Positions 27,077 through 34,682 of a stretch of 64,000 nt of DNA are shown here, in pieces (positions within the stretch are counted from its first letter, which is position 1; each line of letters starts with the position of its first letter). Both the position numbers and the translations under genes were made by a program. Source of the DNA: Nocardia blacklockiae (lineage in GTDB: Bacteria; Actinomycetota; Actinomycetes; Mycobacteriales; Mycobacteriaceae); assembly GCF_015477355.1 (NCBI RefSeq), contig NZ_JADLRJ010000001.1, positions 1,116,001 through 1,180,000 of the forward strand. The letters run 5' to 3'. The notes under the pieces were generated by a model. The model had not been told where the DNA came from and did not search any database. It worked only from the letters and a program-made list of their open reading frames with translations.

Positions 27077-27888
27077 GCGGCTCGCGCTGGGCGGGCGAGC
27101 ACGTCATCGTCACCGGCGGCTCCGAGGGCATCGGCGCCGCCGTGGCCGCCGCGTTCGCCCGCCGCGGCGCGCGGGTGTCGATCATCGCCCGGCGTCCGGA
27201 ACCGTTGCGGCAGACCGCGGAACGGCTCGGCGCCGACCACCGCGCCGCCGACGTGACCGACCGGGCGGGCCTGGCGGCGGCGATCGCGGAACTCGAGGAA
27301 CGCCACGGCGGCTGCGCCGTGCTGGCCTGCTGCGCGGGTCTCACGCTGCCGGGGCTGTTCACCGAGCTGGACGACGACGAGTTCGCCGTGCAGGCCGACG
27401 CCAACTACCTCGGCGCGGTGCACGCCGTGCGCAGCGTGCTGCCGGGCATGCTCGACCGCGGCAGCGGCCATGTGCTGCTGCTGAGTTCGACCTCGGCGTT
27501 CCTCGGCATCCCCGGCTACGGCGCGTACGCGCCGACCAAGGCGAGCATCCGCCAGCTCGGCCTGTGCCTGCGCTACGAGGTCGAGCCGGCCGGGGTGGCG
27601 GTGTCGATCCTCTATCCGGCCGACACCGACACCCCGGGGCTGGCGCGGGAGAACCTGCGCAAGCCGCCGGAGACCAAGGCCATCACCGGCACCATCAAGC
27701 CGCTGCCGGCCGAGAAGGTGGGTGAGGCGGCGGTTCGCGGCATGGAGCGGGGCCGCACCCACATCACCACCGACACGCTGACCGCCTTTCTGCTGCGCTG
27801 GGCCAATCTGCCCGAGGATTTCATGCGGCCGTTCTTCCGCCGCAATATCGCCCGGGCACGGCGGCACGCGGAGAAAACCACCATCTGA
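27073..27888 (+). CDS. Short-chain reductase resembling 3-ketodihydrosphingosine reductase
   Basis: A 271-residue classical SDR. NADPH motif TGGSEGIG lies near residue 16, a conserved Asn in DANYLGAVHAVR, and the catalytic YxxxK in YGAYAPTK. The segment YPADTDTPGLARENLRKPPETK is characteristic of KDSR/TSC10-type reductases (human KDSR: YPPDTDTPG followed by E.N..KP.ET), which reduce 3-ketosphinganine. Together with the SPT-like enzyme five kilobases upstream in the same transcript, this supports reduction of a 3-keto amine to an amino alcohol. The start overlaps the DUF1702 stop by four bases. A terminal hydrophobic stretch is short, so membrane association is uncertain. Activity on a true sphingoid is inferred. 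Confidence 0.82.
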   Translation: MSGSRWAGEHVIVTGGSEGIGAAVAAAFARRGARVSIIARRPEPLRQTAERLGADHRAADVTDRAGLAAAIAELEERHGGCAVLACCAGLTLPGLFTELDDDEFAVQADANYLGAVHAVRSVLPGMLDRGSGHVLLLSSTSAFLGIPGYGAYAPTKASIRQLGLCLRYEVEPAGVAVSILYPADTDTPGLARENLRKPPETKAITGTIKPLPAEKVGEAAVRGMERGRTHITTDTLTAFLLRWANLPEDFMRPFFRRNIARARRHAEKTTI

Positions 27889-27916
27889 GCATTGCGGGGG
27901 GCGGGGACATGGGCTT

Positions 27917-28906
27917 TCACCGATTCGCGAAGACCGCGGCGGCGGGCAGCACCGCCGCCCAGGAGAGGAGCATCGCGAGCACGGCGAACGAGGTCGCGCG
28001 GCGCACGATCTCGATCGCCGCCTCCGGCGTCTTGCCGCGCACACCGGCGACGAGCCGCCCGAGATATACCGCGCCGACGGCCACCGCCGCGAGGTACGGA
28101 ATATATGTCCAGGAATATCCGGCCGACGGCACGGTCGCCGCCACGAACACGGCCGCGCCGAGCACGAGTTGCGCGAGCCCGACGACGAATGCCGGAAACA
28201 AGCCGAGCGCGCGCGGCGCAGTGACGATGGCGTGTTCGGCATCCTCGGGAACGTCCTCCGCGGCATTCACGATGAATACCGAATTCACCGTCAGGGCGAG
28301 CCCGAGCAGCGCGGCGAGTACCGGCCATTCCAGAGGCCGGTCGTAGGTGCGCACCAGAGCGATTCCGGGAAGGAGGGTCACCATCACGAGAACCGCGGGG
28401 ATCTGCCATATCCCGGCGCCTTTGAAATGCAGCGGCGGCAGCGAGTACTGAAAGGAGAAGACGACCCCGATACCCATGATCAGCACGAGATCGAAGTGCC
28501 CGGTCTCGAAAACGAGCCAGGCCACGCCCGCCGCGATGACGGCGACCCAGGCGAAGACCCACGCCCGCACGCGCCGCACGCCGAGTTCGGTCACCGCCCG
28601 CGACAGCCGCGATTTGAAATCGGTGTCGAGCCAGCGATCGGCCAGGCAGTTCACCACATTGGTGAGCAGCACGTAGGAGGTGAGGACGACGATCGTGACG
28701 AGCATCCGCACCGAGCGCACCTCGCTCCAGGAATGCGCGCTGACCACTACCGACGCCGTCATCACTCCCGCACCGAGCGGCATCACCTCCACCCGGTGCA
28801 CGGTCCGCGCGAGCCGGAACGCGCGCGCGAACGACAATTTTCGTGTGCTTTCCGCCCGGTCGGCCGAAAATACCCGCCGGAACTCGGCGACAGAACTCAC
28901 GGTCAT
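27917..28906 (-). CDS. UbiA-family membrane prenyltransferase (copy 1)
   Basis: A 329-residue protein with about eight to nine membrane helices. Both Mg-diphosphate motifs of the UbiA superfamily are present: NCLADRWLD (N-x3-D-x3-D) and EDVPED. The signature YSLPPLHFKG follows the pattern of UbiA proteins. It is the only gene of the core cluster on the minus strand, divergent from the methyltransferase gene and convergent to the SDR gene with 28 bp between stops. It is a paralogue of the protein at 29984-30994, sharing TGH.DL, QYSLPP.HFK and WQIP blocks. It would move a prenyl group, or cyclise one as UbiA-type terpene cyclases do. The acceptor is unknown. Confidence 0.83.
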   Translation of the reverse strand: MTVSSVAEFRRVFSADRAESTRKLSFARAFRLARTVHRVEVMPLGAGVMTASVVVSAHSWSEVRSVRMLVTIVVLTSYVLLTNVVNCLADRWLDTDFKSRLSRAVTELGVRRVRAWVFAWVAVIAAGVAWLVFETGHFDLVLIMGIGVVFSFQYSLPPLHFKGAGIWQIPAVLVMVTLLPGIALVRTYDRPLEWPVLAALLGLALTVNSVFIVNAAEDVPEDAEHAIVTAPRALGLFPAFVVGLAQLVLGAAVFVAATVPSAGYSWTYIPYLAAVAVGAVYLGRLVAGVRGKTPEAAIEIVRRATSFAVLAMLLSWAAVLPAAAVFANR

Positions 28907-28997
28907 CGAATTCTCCAAACCCCCGTACAACGATCCGGTACCACGCGCATAATACAAGCAATTCCCGCCAGCGAGAACAGTGGAAAGGACGGCGGCG

Positions 28998-29867
28998 ATG
29001 TCGATGCTGGACTCGGCGACCGATAATGTCTTGCGCACTCCCTATCAGCGCGCAGTGGCCGACTACTGGAACAACAATCCCAACGACGACCGAATCAATG
29101 TGCGGCTGGGCGAGGTCGACGGACTGTACCACCACCATTACGGCATCGGCGATTACGATCCGCAGGTATTGGAGGGCCCGGCGGAAACCCGACAGCAGCG
29201 GCTGGTCGACGAATTACACCGGCTGGAAACGGCGCAGGCCGATTATTTGCTGGACCAATTCGGCACGGTGCGGCCCGAGGATCGGCTGCTCGACGCCGGC
29301 TCGGGGCGCGGCGGCACCAGCATCATGGCCCACGCCCGGTTCGGCTGCCGCGTCGACGGCGTCTCGATCTCGGAATACCAGGTGGGCTTCGCCAACGACC
29401 AGGCCACCGAACGCGGCGTCGCCGACCGGGTCCGCTTCCACCTGCGCAACATGCTCGACACCGGTTTCGAGGCGGGGTCGATGCGCGGGGTGTGGACCAA
29501 CGAGACCACGATGTACGTCGACCTGTACGACCTGTACGCCGAATTCGCCCGCGTGTTGCGGCCGGGCGGGCGCTACGTGTGCATCACCGGCTGCTCCAAC
29601 GACGTCATCGGCGGCCGGTCCTCGGCGGTGAGCGCGATCGACGCCCACTACACCTGCAACATCCACCCGCGCGGCGAGTACTTCAAGGCGCTGGCCGCCA
29701 ACAAGCTGGTGCCGGTGCGCGTCACCGACCTGACCGCGGCCACCATCCCGTACTGGGAGCTGCGCACGCATTCGGAACTGGCGACCGGGGTGGAGGAGCC
29801 GTTCCTCACCGCCTACCGCGAGGGCAGCTTCCAGTACCTGCTCATCGTCGCCGACCGGGTCGCGTGA
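28998..29867 (+). CDS. Geranyl-diphosphate 2-C-methyltransferase-like enzyme
   Basis: A 289-residue SAM-dependent C-methyltransferase. The sequence strongly resembles actinobacterial GPP methyltransferase, the first enzyme of 2-methylisoborneol synthesis. Shared blocks are LGEVDGLYHHHYGIG, RLETAQADYLLD, LLDAGSGRGGTSIMAH (SAM site, about 97-112), NETTMYVDLYDL, DAHYTCNIHPRGEYFKA, PYWELR and FLTAYREGSFQYLL. The reaction would add a methyl group to an allylic prenyl diphosphate. The usual partner, a 2-methylisoborneol-type terpene cyclase, is not in the window; two UbiA prenyltransferases flank it instead. The ATG at 28998 follows GGAAAGGACGG. Whether geranyl or a longer prenyl diphosphate is used is open. 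Confidence 0.9.
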   Translation: MSMLDSATDNVLRTPYQRAVADYWNNNPNDDRINVRLGEVDGLYHHHYGIGDYDPQVLEGPAETRQQRLVDELHRLETAQADYLLDQFGTVRPEDRLLDAGSGRGGTSIMAHARFGCRVDGVSISEYQVGFANDQATERGVADRVRFHLRNMLDTGFEAGSMRGVWTNETTMYVDLYDLYAEFARVLRPGGRYVCITGCSNDVIGGRSSAVSAIDAHYTCNIHPRGEYFKALAANKLVPVRVTDLTAATIPYWELRTHSELATGVEEPFLTAYREGSFQYLLIVADRVA

Positions 29868-29974
29868 TGGAGACCGGTCGGCATTCCGGCACGGGGACCG
29901 CGCCGGATCACTACACTGCGGTGCTGCTCGGTGTGTCGGCCACGGCCGCACCCGAATTCGCGAACGACGGTTAG
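29867..29974 (+). CDS. Possible 35-residue coupled small protein
   Basis: The frame starts at an ATG overlapping the methyltransferase stop (TGATG) and ends nine bases before the UbiA 2 start. Its product begins METGRHSGTGTAPDHY and ends SATAAPEFANDG. It fills the only sizeable gap between the two genes, so it may serve translational coupling or be a true small protein. It has no recognised family. Confidence 0.3.
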   Translation: METGRHSGTGTAPDHYTAVLLGVSATAAPEFANDG

Positions 29975-29983
29975 GAATCGCCT

Positions 29984-30994
29984 ATGGCCACCACCCGGAG
30001 CGACGACGCCACGCTACGTGGGCAGTTGCGGCGCGTCTTCACCGCCGGTCCCGGCGAGGAGGGCAGGCCGCTGCCGCTGCCCACGAAGTTCAACTACGCG
30101 CTCTGGCTCACCCGCCCCGAGATCGCGCCCATGTCCGGCGCGGTGATGGTGGCCGACGTCTTGTTCAGCGCCCACGCAGGCGCGGAGATCTGGAATGTTC
30201 CGATGTTGGTCGCGGCGCTGATCCTCGCCGCGGCCATCCAGCTGCTGCATGTCGCCAACTGCCTGGCCGACCGCTGGGTGGACATGGAGTACAAGTCGAA
30301 GTTCGCGCGCATGGTGCGCGATCTGGGTGTGCGGTTCGTGGCGTGGCAGATCTATCTGACCACGGCCTTCATCCTGCTCGGCGGGGTCTACATCGCCTGG
30401 GCGACAGGGCATTACGATCTGCTGCTGATCGTCCCGCTGGGCACCTTCCTGCTGTTGCAGTATTCGCTGCCGCCGTGGCACTTCAAGTCCGGCGGGTTCT
30501 GGCAGATCCCGTGGACCTACATCGGGACCATGGTGTTCCCCGGCCTGGTGGTGGTGCGGATGTACGACCGGCCCATCGAAATCCCCGCGCTGCTGGCCAT
30601 TCTCGGCCTCGGACTGACCCTGACGGGCATCTTCTCGGTCAACACCGCCGAGGACGTGCCCGAGGACACCGAGCACGGCATCAACACCTCGGTGCTGGCC
30701 CTGGGCCTGCCGCTGTCGTTCGCCGAGTCGATGACCCGCGTGACGGTGGGCGGCGCGCTGGTCGTGGGCGGCGTGGTGGCGGTGGCGGGATGGACCTGGA
30801 CGCTGATTCCCTATGTGGCCGTGCTGGTTTTCGTGCTGTGGTACCTGGGCAGCACCCTCGCCGGGGTGCTCGGCAAACCCCTGGACGAGGCGATGGCCGT
30901 GGTGCGGCCGCGGGCCAAGCAGTTCGTCTACATGGTGGCGCTCACGGGCTGGGTCACGGTGCTGCCCGCGGCGGCCGTGTTCGCCGCGCGGTGA
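29984..30994 (+). CDS. UbiA-family membrane prenyltransferase (copy 2)
   Basis: A 336-residue multi-pass membrane protein with intact UbiA motifs: NCLADRWVD near residue 90 and AEDVPED near 220. It also carries QYSLPPWHFKSGGFWQIPW between them. The N-terminal 45 residues are soluble. The start follows TTAGGAATCGCCT, a ribosome-binding context very like that of the alpha-oxoamine synthase gene (GAGGAATCGCCC). It shares clear homology with the minus-strand copy at 27917-28906. Having two diverged copies next to a prenyl-diphosphate methyltransferase suggests two prenyl transfers, or transfer plus cyclisation. It is followed by a hairpin at 31004-31026. Confidence 0.84.
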   Translation: MATTRSDDATLRGQLRRVFTAGPGEEGRPLPLPTKFNYALWLTRPEIAPMSGAVMVADVLFSAHAGAEIWNVPMLVAALILAAAIQLLHVANCLADRWVDMEYKSKFARMVRDLGVRFVAWQIYLTTAFILLGGVYIAWATGHYDLLLIVPLGTFLLLQYSLPPWHFKSGGFWQIPWTYIGTMVFPGLVVVRMYDRPIEIPALLAILGLGLTLTGIFSVNTAEDVPEDTEHGINTSVLALGLPLSFAESMTRVTVGGALVVGGVVAVAGWTWTLIPYVAVLVFVLWYLGSTLAGVLGKPLDEAMAVVRPRAKQFVYMVALTGWVTVLPAAAVFAAR

Positions 30995-31003
30995 GGGCCG
31001 GCT

Positions 31004-31026
31004 CGCGGGCGCGCTCGCCGCGAGAT
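31004..31026 (+). terminator. Candidate hairpin terminator after UbiA 2
   Basis: CTCGCGG and CCGCGAG form a 7-bp GC-rich stem around a nine-base loop, starting ten bases after the stop. There is no U-tract. It marks a plausible right end of the biosynthetic cluster. Confidence 0.4.
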
Positions 31027-31131
31027 CTTCACCACCCCTGCGGCTTTCCGCTCGCCGCACCGGTCGCCGATCACTAGGGTCGGGGGTCGGTCCGACCGGG
31101 CGCGACCGGTGTGTGCAGACGAGGAGTAGGC

Positions 31132-32001
31132 GTGGGTTCGTTGTTCGCGGTGTTCCTGCCGCTCGCGTTGGCGCTGGTGATGTTCGGGCTCGGGCTCACC
31201 CTGACCCTCGGCGACTTCACGCGGGTGCTGCGGTATCCGCGGGCGGTCGCGGTCGCGCTGGTGTGCCAGATGGTGCTGCTGCCCGTCGTGTGCGTGGGAC
31301 TCATCCGGTTGTTCGGGCTGGAGGGGGCCGTGGCGGCGGGGATGCTGCTGCTCGCGGCGTCGCCGGGCGGCCCGTCGGCGAACCTGTTCAGCCACCTCGC
31401 GGGCGGCAACGTGGCGCTCAACATCACCCTGACCGCGGTCAACTCGGTGCTGGCGGTGTTCACCCTGCCGCTGGTGGTGGGTCTGTCCTACGCGCTCTAC
31501 CGCGACGGTGACGCCGGGATCGGGCTGCGGCCGGACAAATTCGCGCAGGTGTTCGCGATCGTGCTGATTCCCGTGGCGCTCGGCATGTGGGTGCACCACC
31601 GGTTCCCGGAGTGGTCGCGCCGGCGCCGCGGCGGCGTGAAGGTGCTCTCGATCGCGGTGCTGGCGTTCGTGGTGGTCGCGGCGGTGGCCCGCGACTTCGA
31701 CACCCTCACCGACAATGTCGGCGCGCTGGCGGCGGTGTGCCTGCTGCTGGCCACCTTCGGGCTGCTGATCGGCTACTTCGCGGCGCGACTGTTCGGGGTC
31801 GAGGACGATCAGGCCGTGGCGGCGGCGATGGAGATCGGCATCCACAACGGCGCGCTGGCCATCGCCGTGGCGACCTCGGTGCTGCACGATTCCGCGATGG
31901 CCGTGCCCGCGGCGGTGTACGGGGTGCTGATGAACGTGCCCGCCGGGGTGGCCGCGGCCCTGTTCGCCCGGCGCGCCCGCCGCGCACCCGTCCCCGCCTG
32001 A
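31132..32001 (+). CDS. Bile acid:sodium symporter (BASS)-family transporter
   Basis: A 289-residue protein with about nine to ten membrane helices. BASS-family features include the N-terminal FGLGLTLTLGDFTRVLRYPRAV, the crossing region SPGGPSANLFSHLAGGNVALNITLTA and the second repeat EIGIHNGALAIAVATS. BASS proteins couple Na+ to uptake of organic anions (bile acids, pyruvate, pantoate, sterol-like acids). I chose the GTG at 31132 because GAGGAG lies seven to twelve bases upstream. It is co-directional with the biosynthetic cluster but separated by a hairpin, so a link with the product is speculative. Confidence 0.87.
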   Translation: MGSLFAVFLPLALALVMFGLGLTLTLGDFTRVLRYPRAVAVALVCQMVLLPVVCVGLIRLFGLEGAVAAGMLLLAASPGGPSANLFSHLAGGNVALNITLTAVNSVLAVFTLPLVVGLSYALYRDGDAGIGLRPDKFAQVFAIVLIPVALGMWVHHRFPEWSRRRRGGVKVLSIAVLAFVVVAAVARDFDTLTDNVGALAAVCLLLATFGLLIGYFAARLFGVEDDQAVAAAMEIGIHNGALAIAVATSVLHDSAMAVPAAVYGVLMNVPAGVAAALFARRARRAPVPA

Positions 32002-32064
32002 CCTCCCGCCGACACGCCGACCGGCCGACGGGGTTTCAGCAATCGCGCAGCTACGATTTCTGGA

Positions 32065-33405
32065 ATGCGACAGTCGAATCGCCGCCACGCCCTGGCGGCG
32101 TCTGCCGCCGCCGTCGCGGCCATGCTGGTGCCGGGATTGACCTGGATGGCGCCGGCCGCGCAGGCCGGTGCGCTGCCACCGCTGGGCAACGACTTCCTCT
32201 GGGGCGTCGCCGCGTCCGGCTTCCAATCCGAAGGCGCTGTGCCGGACAGCAATTGGAGCCGCTACATCGATTCGGGCGCGGTCGAGGACTACCACGACTC
32301 GGTGCGGTTCCTGGACTTCTACACCGACGACATCGACCACGCCGCCCGGCTCGGGGTGAAGGTGTTCCGGATGAGCGTGGAGTGGGCGCGCGTGCAGCCG
32401 ACCCCGGACGGCTGGGACGAGCACGCCTTCCAGGTGTACGACCGGATGGTCGACAAGATCATCGCCTACGGCATGCGGCCGATGATCACCCTCGATCACT
32501 GGGTGTATCCGGGCTGGGCGGCCGATCGCGGCGGCTGGCGCAACCCGGGCATGGTCGAGGACTGGCTCACCAACGCCCGGAAGGTGGTGAACCGCTTCGC
32601 TTCTCGCAAACCGATCTGGGTGACGATCAACGAACCGGCCGCCTACATCACCACCGAGCTGCGCATCGGCGCGCTGCGACCGGGCGAGGAGCCGCTCATG
32701 CGGGAGCGACTGGCCCAGGCGCACAACGAGATCTACGAGACCATCCACCACAACCAGCCCGGCGCGCAGGTCACCAGCAATCTCGGGTACGTGCCCGGGG
32801 TGGAGACCGAGGTGAATCAGCCGTTCGTGGACCTGGTCGCCGACAAACTCGACTTCCTCGGCGTCGACTACTATTTCGGCCCCGACCGGCACAGCGCCGA
32901 CGGCGAGACCTCCGCGGGCACCCCCGAGATGTGGGAGCTGCCGCTGCAGACCGAGGGCATCTATTACGCGCTGCGCCACTACGCCCGGCTGTTTCCCGAC
33001 AAGCCCCTGTACGTGGTGGAGAGCGGCATGCCCACCGACAACGGCAAGCCCCGTCCCGACGGTTACACCCGCGTCGACCATCTGCGCGACACCGTGTACT
33101 GGTTGCAGCGCGCCCGGGCCGACGGGATCGATGTGCGCGGCTACAACTACTGGAGTCTCACCGACAACTACGAATGGGGCAGTTACGCACCGCGTTTCGG
33201 CCTCTACACCGTCAACGCCGAGCACGACCCGACGCTGACCCGCCACCCCACCGACGCCGTCGAGGCCTACGCCGCGCTCACCCGCTCCGGCGGTGTCCCG
33301 GCCGGCTACCGCCCGACCCGCCCGCCGGTGGAGTGCTCCCAGGTCGACCCGCCCGCCAGTTGCGACGAGCCGGTCACCGTGGACCCCGAACCCGCGGGCG
33401 CCTGA
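32065..33405 (+). CDS. Exported family 1 glycoside hydrolase (second paralogue, ESG variant)
   Basis: A 446-residue paralogue of the GH1 at 2904-4235. A Tat-like signal opens it (MRQSNRRHALAASAAAVAAML, cleavage near AQAG). The acid/base Glu190 lies in WVTINEP. The nucleophile region reads YVVESGMP, so Glu319 is kept but the usual Asn of ENG is Ser, while the first paralogue has ENG. The C-terminal Cys pair and the GGVPAGYRPTRPP tail are shared with the other copy. It is followed by a long perfect hairpin. Substrate is unknown. The ENG to ESG change may alter specificity but leaves both carboxylates. Confidence 0.9.
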   Translation: MRQSNRRHALAASAAAVAAMLVPGLTWMAPAAQAGALPPLGNDFLWGVAASGFQSEGAVPDSNWSRYIDSGAVEDYHDSVRFLDFYTDDIDHAARLGVKVFRMSVEWARVQPTPDGWDEHAFQVYDRMVDKIIAYGMRPMITLDHWVYPGWAADRGGWRNPGMVEDWLTNARKVVNRFASRKPIWVTINEPAAYITTELRIGALRPGEEPLMRERLAQAHNEIYETIHHNQPGAQVTSNLGYVPGVETEVNQPFVDLVADKLDFLGVDYYFGPDRHSADGETSAGTPEMWELPLQTEGIYYALRHYARLFPDKPLYVVESGMPTDNGKPRPDGYTRVDHLRDTVYWLQRARADGIDVRGYNYWSLTDNYEWGSYAPRFGLYTVNAEHDPTLTRHPTDAVEAYAALTRSGGVPAGYRPTRPPVECSQVDPPASCDEPVTVDPEPAGA

Positions 33406-33408
33406 CAC

Positions 33409-33451
33409 ACGACGAAGCTCGGGGCACCCTCGCGGCCCCGAGCTTCGTCGT
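33409..33451. terminator. Strong bidirectional hairpin between convergent genes
   Basis: ACGACGAAGCTCGGGG (33409-33424) pairs perfectly with CCCCGAGCTTCGTCGT (33436-33451) across an 11-base loop. The 16-bp stem lies between the GH1 stop (33405) and the stop of the minus-strand mycolyltransferase-like gene (33461). It lacks a U-tract, as is common in actinobacteria. Confidence 0.8.
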
Positions 33452-33460
33452 ATCGCTGCC

Positions 33461-34525
33461 TCAGGCGGGCAGTTCCAGGCCCTTGGCCAGCACCGGCCAC
33501 GACTTGATCAGCGCGTCGTGCCAGTAGCCCCAGGAGTGGGTGCCGGTGGGCGGGAAGTCGTAGGTGGCGGGGATGCCGAGGGCGTCGAGCTTGCCCTGCA
33601 GGTTATGGCTGCAGTAGTTGACCGCGGCCTCGATGACGCCGCCGACGATGAGCTGATTGGCCCAGCCGCCGACGCCGGGCAGGGTGTAGGGGCCGTCGAT
33701 CCCGTCCCACTGGCCGGGCAGCCCGGAACCGCTGGAGATGAACAGGTTCAGCCCGCGCAGCTGGTCGGCGTGCACGTACGGGTCGTTGTCGGCCCACATC
33801 GGGTCGTGCTGCGGGCCGTACATGTTGTCGGTGTTGCCGCCGCCCCACACGTTCACCGCGAGATTGACGAAGGTGTAGCCGGTGGGATCGGAGATCTGCG
33901 CGCACCCGCTGTAGGCCGCGACCGACTTGTACAGCCCGGGCTTGGCGATGGGCAGTTGCAGCACCGAGGTGCCCGAGGTGGACAGGCCCGCGATGGCGTT
34001 GAGCCCGTTGGTGCCCAGGGCGGCGTCGATCAGGGGCGGCAGCTCCTCGGTGAAGAAGGTCTTCCACTTGTTCACCCCTAGCACCGGATCGGGTGCGCGC
34101 CAATCGGTGTAGTAGCTCCACGCCCCGCCGATGGGCTGCACCACGTTGACGTCCTTGTCGGCGAGGAACCGCAGCGCGTCGGGGGCGCGCTGGTCCCAGG
34201 TGGCCGCGTCCTCGCCGCCGCCGGCGCCGTTGAGCAGGTACAGCACCGGCCGCGGCACCGAGGCGTCGGCGGGGCGCTGCACGTCGACGGGGAAGGTGTC
34301 GTCCATGGCCGCGGAGTACACGTAGAGGCGGATATTGCGGTCGTCCTGGACGGTGGCCTTGGTGATGTAGGAGCCGTCGGCGGCCCGGGGGTCGGCCAGC
34401 AGGCTGCGCGAGGAGATCACCGGGTCGCCGGTGTCCGCCGTCGCCGGGCCCGCGCTCACCGCGGTCGACAGAGCCGCGAGAGCCATTGCGGCCAGGGCTG
34501 TTCCGATTCGATTCGCTACCGCCAC
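33461..34525 (-). CDS. Antigen 85-type mycolyltransferase/esterase
   Basis: A 354-residue secreted alpha/beta hydrolase. The signal peptide is MAVANRIGTALAAMALAALS.., cleaved near residue 25-31. The core has LLNGAGGGEDAATWD, then the nucleophile elbow GLSTSG (Ser182), and a C-terminal GTHSWGYWHDAL holding the catalytic His. Antigen 85 proteins move mycolates between trehalose mycolates and arabinogalactan in the envelope. The presence of this family supports a mycolate-bearing host. The elbow Thr in place of the usual Met (GLSMxG) and the diverged core suggest a paralogue, as several copies are normal in Nocardia. Promoter region 34526-34682 shows nothing distinctive. Confidence 0.86.
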   Translation of the reverse strand: MAVANRIGTALAAMALAALSTAVSAGPATADTGDPVISSRSLLADPRAADGSYITKATVQDDRNIRLYVYSAAMDDTFPVDVQRPADASVPRPVLYLLNGAGGGEDAATWDQRAPDALRFLADKDVNVVQPIGGAWSYYTDWRAPDPVLGVNKWKTFFTEELPPLIDAALGTNGLNAIAGLSTSGTSVLQLPIAKPGLYKSVAAYSGCAQISDPTGYTFVNLAVNVWGGGNTDNMYGPQHDPMWADNDPYVHADQLRGLNLFISSGSGLPGQWDGIDGPYTLPGVGGWANQLIVGGVIEAAVNYCSHNLQGKLDALGIPATYDFPPTGTHSWGYWHDALIKSWPVLAKGLELPA

Positions 34526-34682
34526 GTGCGCCTCCGTAGCCGATTACCGCATCCGGACAACTTCCGTACCGAAGGGACTGTAGTTCAGCAGCTATCAATT
34601 GGCGATCACTACGACGGTGCGTCGGACCGAAGTCCGGGCCGTCGACCCCGCACGGTCCCGGGAGTGGACGTGACCTGGGCGC

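Larger units (their letters stand above)
14358..30994. other. Proposed biosynthetic cluster: reducing PKS, SPT-like enzyme, unb cassette, KDSR-like reductase, prenyl methyltransferase and two UbiA proteins
   Basis: Genes in order: SnoaL-like (-), PKS, alpha-oxoamine synthase, UnbV-like, UnbU-like, DUF1702/UnbL-like, KDSR-like SDR (all +), UbiA 1 (-), GPP-methyltransferase-like and UbiA 2 (+). From 15237 to 27888 genes overlap or sit within 40 bp, so one transcript is likely. The family set suggests a polyketide-derived sphingoid amino alcohol, perhaps joined to a C-methylated prenyl group. The cluster borders are inferred from gene spacing and function. Confidence 0.6.

Noticed and set aside
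30994-33405. BASS transporter and second GH1 as members of the biosynthetic cluster
   Set aside because: A hairpin at 31004-31026 and separate ribosome-binding sites follow UbiA 2. The GH1 has a paralogue far away, and there is no functional tie.
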